This document shows, in pieces, positions 1 to 6,000 of a stretch of 6,528 nt of DNA (its first letter is position 1; the number at the start of each line of letters is the position of its first letter). A program made the translations under genes and the position numbers. The DNA is from Armatimonadota bacterium (lineage in GTDB: Bacteria; Sysuimicrobiota; Sysuimicrobiia; Sysuimicrobiales; JACQTN01). A model generated the notes under the pieces. That model searched no databases, was not told the origin of the DNA, and worked only from the letters and a program-made list of their open reading frames with translations. Where the stretch lies: NCBI GenBank assembly GCA_016210785.1, contig JACQTN010000256.1, positions 1 to 6,528 of the forward strand, in the 5' to 3' direction.

Positions 1-906
1 CGCCGGAAACACGTCGATGATCCGGTCCACCGTGTGCACCGCCGTCACCGTGTGCAGCGTGCTCAGCACCAGGTGCCCCGTCTCCGCGATGGTCAGCGCC
101 GCCGCGATTGTTTCCAGGTCCCGCATCTCCCCCACCACGATCACGTCAGGATCTTCCCGCAGCGCGCCGCGCAGGGCCTCCGCGAAGGAAATGGTATCCT
201 CCCCCAGCTCCCGCTGGTTGACGATGCTGCGTTTGTGCCGGTGGACGTACTCGATGGGGTCCTCGATGGTGATGATGTGCACGCCGCGATTGGAGTTGAT
301 CTCGTTGATCATGGCCGCCATCGTCGTGGACTTGCCCTGCCCGGTGGGTCCCGTCACCAGGATCAACCCTCGCGGCAACCGGCACAGTTCCTTGACCACC
401 GGCGGCAGCCTCAGGCTGTCCAGCGAGGGAATCTCCTGCGGCAGGGCCCGCACGGCAATGGCCGCATTTCCGCGCTGCCGGTACACGTTGACCCGGAAGC
501 GCCCCAGCCCTGGGATCGAGAAGGGCAGATCCACCTGCCGCCGCGCCTGGAAGATCTGCCGGTGCGCCGGGATCATCAACTGGTCGGCCAGTTCCGCGGT
601 GTCCTCCGGCATCAGGCGGCGGTAGGGGAGCAGCCGGAGGCCCCCGCCGGCGCGGACCATCGGCGGAAGGCCCACGGTGAGATGGAGGTCCGATGCGCCG
701 GCGCGCACCATCCGTTCCAGCAGTTCCTCCACGCCGGCCCACTGCTGGGAAGAGCCCGGGACGGTGCTGACCTCCAGGCACTGGATCAGCGCCTGGAGGT
801 CAGCGTTGAGCACGCCGGCGCGCGCTTCGACCCTCGTCGGCGGTCCTCCATCTTCGGCATGCCGATGCAAGACCTCGGGGCCCGTGCCGGCCTGATCGAA
901 CTCCAC
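1..906 (-). CDS. pilT: PilT-like type IV pilus retraction ATPase, second copy, C-terminus beyond the left edge
   Basis: Reading the minus strand gives 302 codons open to the window edge. It is a hexameric secretion-type ATPase of the PilT/PilU group, which works at the inner-membrane base of type IV pili and powers pilus retraction. Visible landmarks, numbered from the GTG at 906: ASDLHLTVG (71-79) opening the PAS-like N-terminal domain, Walker A GPTGQGKST (186-194), Asp box ITIEDPIEY (212-220), Walker B DPDVIVVGEMR (252-262) and His box GHLVLSTLHT (277-286). There is no PilB-type Cys cluster. I chose the GTG at 906 because GAGGTG lies six bases upstream. An in-frame ATG at 975 has only a weak AAAGAAAAG and would add 23 residues with un-coding-like codon use. 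Residues before about 49 match nothing in PilT, and GVLNADLQALIQCLE (about 28-45) resembles the end of a vWA domain. It follows the vWA-PilT gene by 96 nt and is its close paralog. The family is certain; the start is moderate. Confidence 0.88.
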   Translation of the reverse strand, partial: MEFDQAGTGPEVLHRHAEDGGPPTRVEARAGVLNADLQALIQCLEVSTVPGSSQQWAGVEELLERMVRAGASDLHLTVGLPPMVRAGGGLRLLPYRRLMPEDTAELADQLMIPAHRQIFQARRQVDLPFSIPGLGRFRVNVYRQRGNAAIAVRALPQEIPSLDSLRLPPVVKELCRLPRGLILVTGPTGQGKSTTMAAMINEINSNRGVHIITIEDPIEYVHRHKRSIVNQRELGEDTISFAEALRGALREDPDVIVVGEMRDLETIAAALTIAETGHLVLSTLHTVTAVHTVDRIIDVFPA

Positions 907-912
907 CTGACG

Positions 913-918
913 CACCTC
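913..918 (-). promoter_or_regulatory. Shine-Dalgarno site deciding the start of the second pilT
   Basis: GAGGTG on the minus strand lies six bases before the GTG at 906-904. It is the best ribosome binding site near this start and argues against the upstream ATGs at 975 and 954. Confidence 0.6.
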
Positions 919-1002
919 ACTCCGTGCCGTGCTGCGCACCGATCTGCAAACCATAAGGTTATCGGAGCGAGGCATCTTTTCTTTAGGCCCGCGACCGTGC
1001 GG

Positions 1003-2907
1003 CTACGGGCTCCCGCGCGGACGGTCCAGAAGCCTGCGCAATTCCTCCTGGTTGACCGCCCGCGCCAGCGCGTCCTCCCGGGTGATGAGTCCGCGCCGCA
1101 CCAGATCCGCCAGCGCCGCGTCCATGGTCTGCATCCCGAACTGCCCGCCCGTCTGGATGAGGGAGTAGAGCTGATGCGTCTTGGCCTCGCGGATCACGCC
1201 GCGGACCGCGGGCGTGGCGACCATGATCTCCACGGCAGCCACGCGCCCCGCCCGGGAGAGGGTGCTCTCCGGCTTCGGCCGCCCGGCCGCGGGCGGCGGA
1301 GGCGGTTCCAACACCGGGACCACCGCGGGTGCCTTAGTTCTGGCTTCCGCGGCGCGGTTGGGCAGCAACTGCTGCGAGATCGCCGCCTGCAGCACCTCCG
1401 ACAACTGCACCCGGATCTGCTGCTGCTGCGCCGCCGGAAACACGTCGATGATCCGGTCCACCGTGTGCACGGCCGTCACCGTGTGCAGCGTGCTCAGCAC
1501 CAGGTGCCCCGACTCCGCGATGGTCAGCGCCGCCGCGATCGTCTCCAGGTCCCGCATCTCCCCCACCATGATCACGTCCGGATCTTCCCGCAGCGCGCCG
1601 CGCAGGGCCTCCGTAAACGAGGTGCTGTCGTCCCCCAGCTCCCGCTGGTTGACGATGCTGCGCTTGTGCCGGTACACGTACTCGATGGGGTCTTCGATGG
1701 TGATGATGTGCACGTCGCGGTTGGAGTTGATCTCGTCGATCATGGCCGCCATCGTCGTGGACTTGCCCTGCCCGGTGGGCCCCGTCACCAGGATCAGCCC
1801 CCGCGGCAGATGGCACAGCTTCTTGATGACGGGCGGCAGGTCCAGGCTGTCCAGCGACGGAATCTCGTGCGGCAGCGCCCGCACCGCGATGGCCGCGCTG
1901 CCGCGCTGCCGGTAGACGTTGACGCGGAACCGCCCCAGCCCTGGGACGGAGAACGGGAGGTCCACCTGCCGGCGCGCCTGGAAGATCTGCCGGTGCGCCG
2001 GGATCATCAACTGGTCGGCCAGATCCGCGGTGTCCTCCGGCATCAGGCGGCGGTAGGGGAGCGGGCGGAGACTCCCACGGACGCGGATCATGGGCGGCAG
2101 GCCCACGGTGAGATGGAGGTCCGACGCGCCGGCCCGCACGGCGCGCCCCAGGATCTCCTGGATATCTGCCCACTGCCGGGAGAAACCCGGCACCGCCGCG
2201 GCCTCGAGCACCTGGCCCAGCGCAGGTACATCGACGCTGAAGGCACAGGCGCGGGCATCGGGGGCCGCGACCAGGCCTGCGACCCGCGCGCGCTCGCGGA
2301 GCGCTTCGCTGAGCGGGCTGGAACTCGTGAAGAGCCTGCGGGACCGGCGGTCCGCGACCGCGGTCTCGGCGGCGGGGAAGATCACCGTCTCGCCGTTGCC
2401 CACCGTGATGTTCACCAGCAGCGCGCCGCCGGCATCGGTGGCCAGGGCGGTCAGGCGGCCGGCCGGCTCGGTGGGGTCACCGTCGTCGGAGGAGCCAACC
2501 GAGAGGTGGATGATGACGGGCGCCTGCGCGCCGGGATGCTCCCGCAGCCAGCGGTCCATCGCCTCCGCACCCGCCCGCATCGCCTGACACATGACCGCCG
2601 GGCCCTTCGCGGCGGGGCGCACCAGCGGCCCGCCGCCGCCCGCCGCAAGCCGGTTCAGGGGCACGATGATCTCCTCCGGCCGGCCGCCGGCAAGAGCCGT
2701 CCCGACGGTCTCGCCATAGCCAATCACGCCCGCGTGCCAGCCGTCCAGCGTTCCCTCAGCCTTCTTCTGTTTGATGAGGGCGCGCAGGAGACGGTCGAGC
2801 ATCTCGGCCACCGCCTCCGCCCGGTGGATACCGCCCTCGGCGCCGCGCATGGGATCCTCCATGCCGGCCGACTGATCCAACAGGAAGAGATGACAACCAG
2901 GAGTCAA
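1003..2907 (-). CDS. vWA-like domain fused to a full-length PilT retraction ATPase
   Basis: A 634-residue two-part protein. Residues 1 to about 238 read as a von Willebrand A-like domain: strand HLFLLDQSAGM (6-16), VIGYG (61-65), VIIHLSVGSSDDGDP (131-145) and GALLVNITVGN (161-171). The metal site looks degenerate: D11 and S13 remain, but the last Ser of DxSxS is G15, the motif-2 Thr region reads GPAVMC (102-107), and the motif-3 Asp is V137. Residues ~245-634 form a complete PilT ATPase: ASDLHLTVG (261-269), Walker A GPTGQGKST (376-384), Asp box ITIEDPIEY (402-410), Walker B DPDVIMVGEMR (442-452), His box GHLVLSTLHT (467-476) and an AIRNLIRE-like AVRGVIRE (567-574). A Pro-rich insert with five consecutive prolines lies at ~521-553. 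Ordinary PilT is ~350-400 residues. The start is TTG at 2907-2905, set by a near-perfect ribosome binding site. It lies 40 nt downstream of dedA, probably in one operon. The ATPase is expected to drive pilus retraction; the vWA role (partner binding or regulation) is inference. Confidence 0.93.
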   Translation of the reverse strand: MTPGCHLFLLDQSAGMEDPMRGAEGGIHRAEAVAEMLDRLLRALIKQKKAEGTLDGWHAGVIGYGETVGTALAGGRPEEIIVPLNRLAAGGGGPLVRPAAKGPAVMCQAMRAGAEAMDRWLREHPGAQAPVIIHLSVGSSDDGDPTEPAGRLTALATDAGGALLVNITVGNGETVIFPAAETAVADRRSRRLFTSSSPLSEALRERARVAGLVAAPDARACAFSVDVPALGQVLEAAAVPGFSRQWADIQEILGRAVRAGASDLHLTVGLPPMIRVRGSLRPLPYRRLMPEDTADLADQLMIPAHRQIFQARRQVDLPFSVPGLGRFRVNVYRQRGSAAIAVRALPHEIPSLDSLDLPPVIKKLCHLPRGLILVTGPTGQGKSTTMAAMIDEINSNRDVHIITIEDPIEYVYRHKRSIVNQRELGDDSTSFTEALRGALREDPDVIMVGEMRDLETIAAALTIAESGHLVLSTLHTVTAVHTVDRIIDVFPAAQQQQIRVQLSEVLQAAISQQLLPNRAAEARTKAPAVVPVLEPPPPPAAGRPKPESTLSRAGRVAAVEIMVATPAVRGVIREAKTHQLYSLIQTGGQFGMQTMDAALADLVRRGLITREDALARAVNQEELRRLLDRPRGSP

Positions 2908-2911
2908 CGCC

Positions 2912-2920
2912 GATCACCTC
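2912..2920 (-). promoter_or_regulatory. Very strong Shine-Dalgarno site before a TTG start
   Basis: GAGGTGATC on the minus strand is complementary to the usual 3' end of bacterial 16S rRNA over nine bases. GAGGTG is seven bases from the TTG at 2907. The strong site explains how a TTG start can be used and fixes the N-terminus immediately before the first vWA strand. Confidence 0.8.
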
Positions 2921-2947
2921 TCTCCCTGCACCTGGCCCCGCGCGCGA

Positions 2948-3568
2948 TCAGGAATCGCGGCCAAGGTGCCGCCGGACCCACCACGCCGCGCCCGCCACCA
3001 GCAGGACCGCGATCGCCACGTCAAACTTCTCGAAGGTGTGGCGAAGACTGTCCCATCGCTCCCCCAGCTTCCAGCCCACCCATGCCAGCCAGTACGTCCA
3101 GATCCACGAGCCGAGAAAGCTGTAGAGTATGAACCGCCGCAGGTCCATCCCCGCCATACCGGCGGGAAAGGAGATGTAGGTGCGAATCACCGGCAGCAGC
3201 CGGCCGATGAACGCCACGGGGTCCGCGTAGCGCAGGAACCAGCGCTCGGCCACGTCCAAGTCGTGCTTCGAGATGAGCAGGTAGCGGCCGTAGCGCTCCA
3301 GAACGGAACGCCCTCCCACCCTGGCCACCCAGTAGGCGCCCAGCCCGCCCAGCACGCACCCGGCCGCGCCGGCCAGTGCGGCCCCGCGCAGCGTGAAACG
3401 GCCCGTCAGAGCCAGGTAGCCGGAGAAGGGCATGATGATCTCCGACGGCAGCGGGATGCCCGCCGACTCCAGCGCCATGAGGAGGACCACTCCCGCATAG
3501 CCCATGGCCGAGATGACGTCGATGATGAACGCGCTGACCCTGGCCGCGATGGTGCTGACGATAGTCAC
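2948..3568 (-). CDS. DedA-family (SNARE-associated/VTT) inner-membrane protein
   Basis: This 206-residue polytopic membrane protein belongs to the DedA/VTT family, whose members are linked to lipid-carrier scrambling and to proton-dependent membrane homeostasis. Family landmarks are the N-terminal re-entrant segment with ESAGIPLPSEIIMPFSGYLA (34-53), the Gly/Ala-rich hydrophobic stretch at 62-82, the signature GRLLPVIRTYISFPAGMAGM (122-141) with arginines R123 and R129, a Trp-rich membrane helix (about 150-166), and a last hydrophobic segment (about 185-198) before a basic tail. The acidic E34 and E43 sit where the family keeps essential carboxylates. Length is typical. The start is GTG at 3568, with a modest GGGGCGTGAT-like site upstream; the transcript leader would be short. 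It is first in a probable minus-strand operon with the two PilT genes and is divergent from the LAGLIDADG-like gene. A functional link between DedA and pili is not established. Family assignment is secure, substrate unknown. Confidence 0.93.
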   Translation of the reverse strand: MTIVSTIAARVSAFIIDVISAMGYAGVVLLMALESAGIPLPSEIIMPFSGYLALTGRFTLRGAALAGAAGCVLGGLGAYWVARVGGRSVLERYGRYLLISKHDLDVAERWFLRYADPVAFIGRLLPVIRTYISFPAGMAGMDLRRFILYSFLGSWIWTYWLAWVGWKLGERWDSLRHTFEKFDVAIAVLLVAGAAWWVRRHLGRDS

Positions 3569-3586
3569 GAATCACGCCCCGTTCTG

Positions 3587-3595
3587 TGTTATACT
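3587..3595 (+). promoter_or_regulatory. Extended -10 promoter placing transcription start at the LAGLIDADG-like gene's GTG
   Basis: TGTTATACT is a TGn extended -10 followed by six bases and then the GTG at 3602. This is the spacing expected for a leaderless mRNA, in which the first transcribed base is the start codon. No canonical -35 is visible at 17 bases. Confidence 0.6.
3588..3593 (-). promoter_or_regulatory. Candidate -10 element for the dedA/pilT operon
   Basis: TATAAC on the minus strand lies about 20 bases before the GTG start of dedA. No convincing -35 is seen. It shares the palindrome GTATAAC/GTTATAC with the plus-strand promoter, so both polymerases would compete for the same bases. 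Confidence 0.45.
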
Positions 3596-3601
3596 GAGGG
3601 G

Positions 3602-4393
3602 GTGAGAAGCCCACGTACGCCTCTCCCACGCCCGGATCCTCTGCAGGCCTTCCGCATCCACGCCGATCACGCGGACGGCATCGCCATGTCGGATCTCGCC
3701 CACAAGCATGCGCTGCCCGTAACGCGGGTCCAGCAGATCGTCGGCGCCGGGCATCGGGCCAGCCGTCTCTCCACACCTTACCAGATCGCCCGCGGCGATG
3801 TGGGAAAGGAGCGCGCCGACGCCGCGACCCAGCTGTACTGGGTCGGGTTCATCGCAGCCTGCGGCCGCATCTACGGACGCGGGACAGGCGCGGCGCTGGT
3901 GCTCACCATCCGGGAGGACCAGGGCACCCACGTCCGGCGGTTGATCGGCGATCTCAGCACCGGGCACATGGGCCCCGACTTCTGCGTCAGCAGCCAGAGC
4001 GGGTTTCAGGCCTACGTGCGGGACGCCGATTTGTGCGAGGTGCTCATGACGTGGGGCATCCCCTGTCCGAACCCCGCGGACGGCTCCGTGCCGCTGGAGT
4101 TCATCCCCGACCGGCTGGTCTCTCACTTTGTCCGCGGGTTCCTGGACGCCAGCGCGCAGCAGGACGACGGGCCTCAGCGCCACCGGGTCCTGGCCCGCGC
4201 CTCCCAACCCAGCATCACCCTGGCGGGACCGGAGCCGCTGGTGGCGGGGCTCGCCGATCTCCTGCACCAGCGCTGCCAGGCAAAGCCCCCGGCGCTCGCC
4301 CCCGCCGGTACCCCTGGGATGGTGCGGATGACGTACCGGGGACGGAAGACGTGCGCAACCATCCGCGCGTTTGCCGGCTCCAGCCCCGCCTGA
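3602..4393 (+). CDS. Degenerate LAGLIDADG (homing-endonuclease-like) protein with N-terminal HTH-like segment
   Basis: A 263-residue protein. Residues ~17-56 (FRIHADHADGIAMSDLAHKH then LPVTRVQQIVG) look like a helix-turn-helix of the resolvase/sigma type. The rest fits a two-repeat LAGLIDADG fold. Motif 1 is LYWVGFIAACGRI (78-90) and motif 2 is LVSHFVRGFLDASAQ (172-186). Set against L-A-G-L-I-D-A-D-G, the catalytic aspartates are C87 and S184, so cleavage is probably lost while DNA binding may persist. The second repeat ends early, without the usual YLERK-like tail, at SSPA. The GTG start at 3602 keeps the HTH intact and lies exactly where a leaderless transcript would begin; the alternative ATG at 3686 would cut into the HTH. 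There is no intein splicing motif and no enclosing intron or host gene. It is divergent from dedA and convergent with chrA. Likely role: a DNA-binding regulator derived from a homing endonuclease, analogous to WhiA (inference). LAGLIDADG kinship is fairly sure, function unknown. Confidence 0.8.
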   Translation: MRSPRTPLPRPDPLQAFRIHADHADGIAMSDLAHKHALPVTRVQQIVGAGHRASRLSTPYQIARGDVGKERADAATQLYWVGFIAACGRIYGRGTGAALVLTIREDQGTHVRRLIGDLSTGHMGPDFCVSSQSGFQAYVRDADLCEVLMTWGIPCPNPADGSVPLEFIPDRLVSHFVRGFLDASAQQDDGPQRHRVLARASQPSITLAGPEPLVAGLADLLHQRCQAKPPALAPAGTPGMVRMTYRGRKTCATIRAFAGSSPA

Positions 4394-4414
4394 ACCCACC
4401 GGTCTTCGCACCAA

Positions 4415-4719
4415 CTCAACTTCTGAGGCGTCTGTTACGTGGTGCAAGGAGCTCCCTGGTTTGGCACCACCGACTCAGCTTCTGAGCGTCTGTTACGTGG
4501 TGCCAGGAGCTCCCTGGTTTGGCACCACCGACTCAGCTTCTGAGCGTCTGTCACGTTGTGCCAGGAGTTCCCTGCTTTGGCACCGGCACGTGCCACGTTG
4601 CTGCAACGCTCACCACTGTACCGCGCTCACCGAACTCACGGCGCACCTCAGCTTCTGAGGCGTCTGTTACGTGGTGCAAGGAGCTCCCTGGTTTGGCACC
4701 ACCGACTCAGCTTCTGAGC
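4415..4719. repeat. Array of four 58-59 bp hairpin-forming tandem repeats plus a partial unit
   Basis: This region between convergent gene ends has no credible gene. Units start with CTCAGCTTCTGAG at 4415, 4474, 4532 and 4647, and a partial fifth starts at 4706. Unit lengths are 59, 58, about 53 recognisable, and 59. Units 1 and 4 differ by one base although they are not adjacent; unit 2 lacks one G and has one substitution; unit 3 is decayed at its 3' half. Each good unit holds CTCAG-ctt-CTGAG and a larger hairpin: in unit 2 GTGGTGCC (4497-4504) pairs with GGCACCAC (4521-4528), with AGG/CCT able to pair inside. The bases at 4405-4414 look like the end of a further, older unit. There is no U-tract, so these are not textbook intrinsic terminators. 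The fixed unit length and lack of unique spacers exclude CRISPR. Possible roles are bidirectional transcript end, structured RNA or protein-binding array. Confidence 0.9.
4585..4646. other. Non-repeat segment inside the tandem array
   Basis: Sixty-two bases replace the end of unit 3 and separate it from unit 4. They start with the perfect palindrome GGCACGTGCC (4585-4594), followed by CGTTGC-t-GCAACG (4596-4608). The last part (CTCACCGAACTCA) faintly resembles the unit junction, so this may be a highly diverged fifth unit rather than an insertion. Confidence 0.55.
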
Positions 4720-5903
4720 ACATGGAAGATCACCCCGACCAGACCGCCTGCCATCACCAGCCACGCCGAGTTCATGCGGGAGCGGATCAGCACCAGGATC
4801 GCGCCCGCGGCGAGAATCGCGGTCGGAAGATCGACGATGGCCGCGCGCCCGAGCTGCCAGGTCACCCCGGCCATCAGGGCGAGCGAGGCCGCGTTGACGC
4901 CGTCCAGCGCCGCGCCCGCCCACGGCGAGTTGCGCAGCCGCGGCACCACGGGGTGGCTCAGCGCCACGAACACGAACGCCGGCAGAAAGATGCCCACCGT
5001 GGCCACGACGGCGCCGGGCACCCGGCCGAGCACGTAGCCGATGAAGGTCGCGGTCGTGAAGACCGGGCCCGGCGTGAACTGCCCGATGGCGATGGCGTCG
5101 AGCAGCGCACGGTCGGTGAGCCAGCCCAGGCGCTCCACGAAATCCCCGCGCAGGAACGCCAGCAGCACATACCCGCTCCCGTACAGTACCGCGCCGATCT
5201 TGACGAAGACCAGGAAGAGTGTGGTCATATTGAAGGACGCGGCGCCCGCGACGGCGGCCGCACCTCCCGCGGCCGCGGTGGCCAGGCCCAGGAGACCGCC
5301 CGGAGCGACGCCACTCAGGGTCGCGCGGCCTGGGCGCCGAAGGCGGCGCGCGTTCTCCGCGATCATCACCGCGACTCCACCGCAGAGCAACAGCGCGATC
5401 TCGTTCACCCCATAGAAATAGAGCCCGAGCGCGACCAGCCCGGTGAGCCCAGTGGGCATGCCCTTCACCGCGGTCCTCCCGAGCGCCCAGAGCGCCTGGG
5501 CCACCACGGCGATGATGACGGGTTTCACCCCGTACAGTACCCAGGTGGCCTCCGGCGCAGTGCCATACCGGACGTACACGGCGGCGAGGGCCAGGACGAT
5601 GAGCATGGCGGGCACGATAAAGCACGTGCCGGCCAGCACCAGGCCGCGCCACCCGGCCCGGCGGTAGCCGATGTGGATGGCCATCTCCGTGGAGTTGGGG
5701 CCCGGGATCAGGTTGGTGGCCCCGACCAGATCCAGGAACTCCTGGTCGGTGAGCCAGCCGCGCCGGCGCACGACTTCCTCGCGCATGAGCGCGATGTGGG
5801 CGGCAGGACCGCCGAAGCCGATGCAGCCCAGCTTCAAGAACAGCCGCGCGACTTCGCCGAGCCTCGAGGCTTCCGCGCTGTCCCCGCGCGCGACATCGCT
5901 CAT
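4707..5903 (-). CDS. chrA: ChrA-family chromate ion transporter, long two-domain form
   Basis: A 398-residue polytopic inner-membrane protein of the CHR family, which exports chromate from the cytoplasm (known for the family; some members only transport related anions). Both homologous halves are present. The N-terminal half has FLKLGCIGFGGPAAHIALM (22-40) and NLIPGPNSTEMAIHIGY (64-80). The C-terminal half has VKIGAVLYGSGYVLLAFL (234-251) and GQFTPGPVFTTATFIGY (274-290). The paired GxGGP and PGP motifs are the family hallmarks. The halves are joined by a Gly/Ala-rich hydrophobic stretch around 198-222. I placed the start at the ATG at 5903 because GGAGGAGG lies seven bases upstream; an in-frame codon 45 bases earlier has no such site. 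The TGA stop and the last residues (LRS) fall in the partial copy of the tandem repeat. There is no chrB beside it; the divergent neighbour is a small zinc-ribbon protein. Whether it confers chromate resistance cannot be told from sequence. Confidence 0.95.
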   Translation of the reverse strand: MSDVARGDSAEASRLGEVARLFLKLGCIGFGGPAAHIALMREEVVRRRGWLTDQEFLDLVGATNLIPGPNSTEMAIHIGYRRAGWRGLVLAGTCFIVPAMLIVLALAAVYVRYGTAPEATWVLYGVKPVIIAVVAQALWALGRTAVKGMPTGLTGLVALGLYFYGVNEIALLLCGGVAVMIAENARRLRRPGRATLSGVAPGGLLGLATAAAGGAAAVAGAASFNMTTLFLVFVKIGAVLYGSGYVLLAFLRGDFVERLGWLTDRALLDAIAIGQFTPGPVFTTATFIGYVLGRVPGAVVATVGIFLPAFVFVALSHPVVPRLRNSPWAGAALDGVNAASLALMAGVTWQLGRAAIVDLPTAILAAGAILVLIRSRMNSAWLVMAGGLVGVIFHVLRS

Positions 5904-5910
5904 GTGCCAA

Positions 5911-5918
5911 CCTCCTCC
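5911..5918 (-). promoter_or_regulatory. Shine-Dalgarno site deciding the chrA start
   Basis: GGAGGAGG on the minus strand, seven bases before the ATG at 5903-5901, favours this start over the longer in-frame form beginning at 5948. Confidence 0.8.
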
Positions 5919-5981
5919 GCCCTCCACAGTTATGTGCGAGCACGGCACCTTCCTGTTGGCTTCCCGAAAGCGGGTCGCGCG

Positions 5982-5990
5982 TGGTACTAT
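5982..5990 (+). promoter_or_regulatory. Extended -10 promoter for the FmdB-type gene
   Basis: TGGTACTAT is a TGn extended -10. It is followed at once by the small inverted repeat TTGTGACAA (5990-5998), which could be an operator half-site but is too short to claim. The -35 is weak (possibly TTCCCG at 5961-5966, 18-base spacer). Transcription would start near 5997, giving a leader of about 50 nt. Confidence 0.5.
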
Positions 5991-6000
5991 TGTGACAACG

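Noticed and set aside
952..975. ATG codons at 975 and 954 as the start of the second pilT
   Set aside because: They are in frame, but their ribosome binding sites are weak or absent and the codons between 975 and 907 do not look coding. The GTG at 906 with GAGGTG is better. The 975 start is not excluded.
1..2190. PilB-type extension ATPase or GspE for the two motors
   Set aside because: The GEMRDLETI and AIRNLIRE-like motifs, the short N-terminal ATPase region and the absence of a tetracysteine zinc motif all point to the retraction (PilT) class.
34..3132. A plus-strand frame open for over 1000 codons, antisense to both PilT genes and dedA
   Set aside because: It is repetitive, rich in Arg/His/Gln/Pro and mirrors the duplicated ATPases on the other strand. 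It is a by-product of GC-rich codon bias; the minus strand carries the recognisable domains.
3602..4393. Active homing endonuclease or intein
   Set aside because: Both catalytic aspartates are replaced, and no splicing motifs or interrupted host gene are visible around it.
4415..4719. CRISPR array or integron attC sites
   Set aside because: Whole units are repeated end to end without unique spacers, and no cas gene is present. The core sites and length pattern of attC, and an integrase, are not seen.
5904..5948. A longer ChrA starting at 5948
   Set aside because: The added residues are unlike the family, and the strong GGAGGAGG site would lie within the coding sequence. The ATG at 5903 is preferred.
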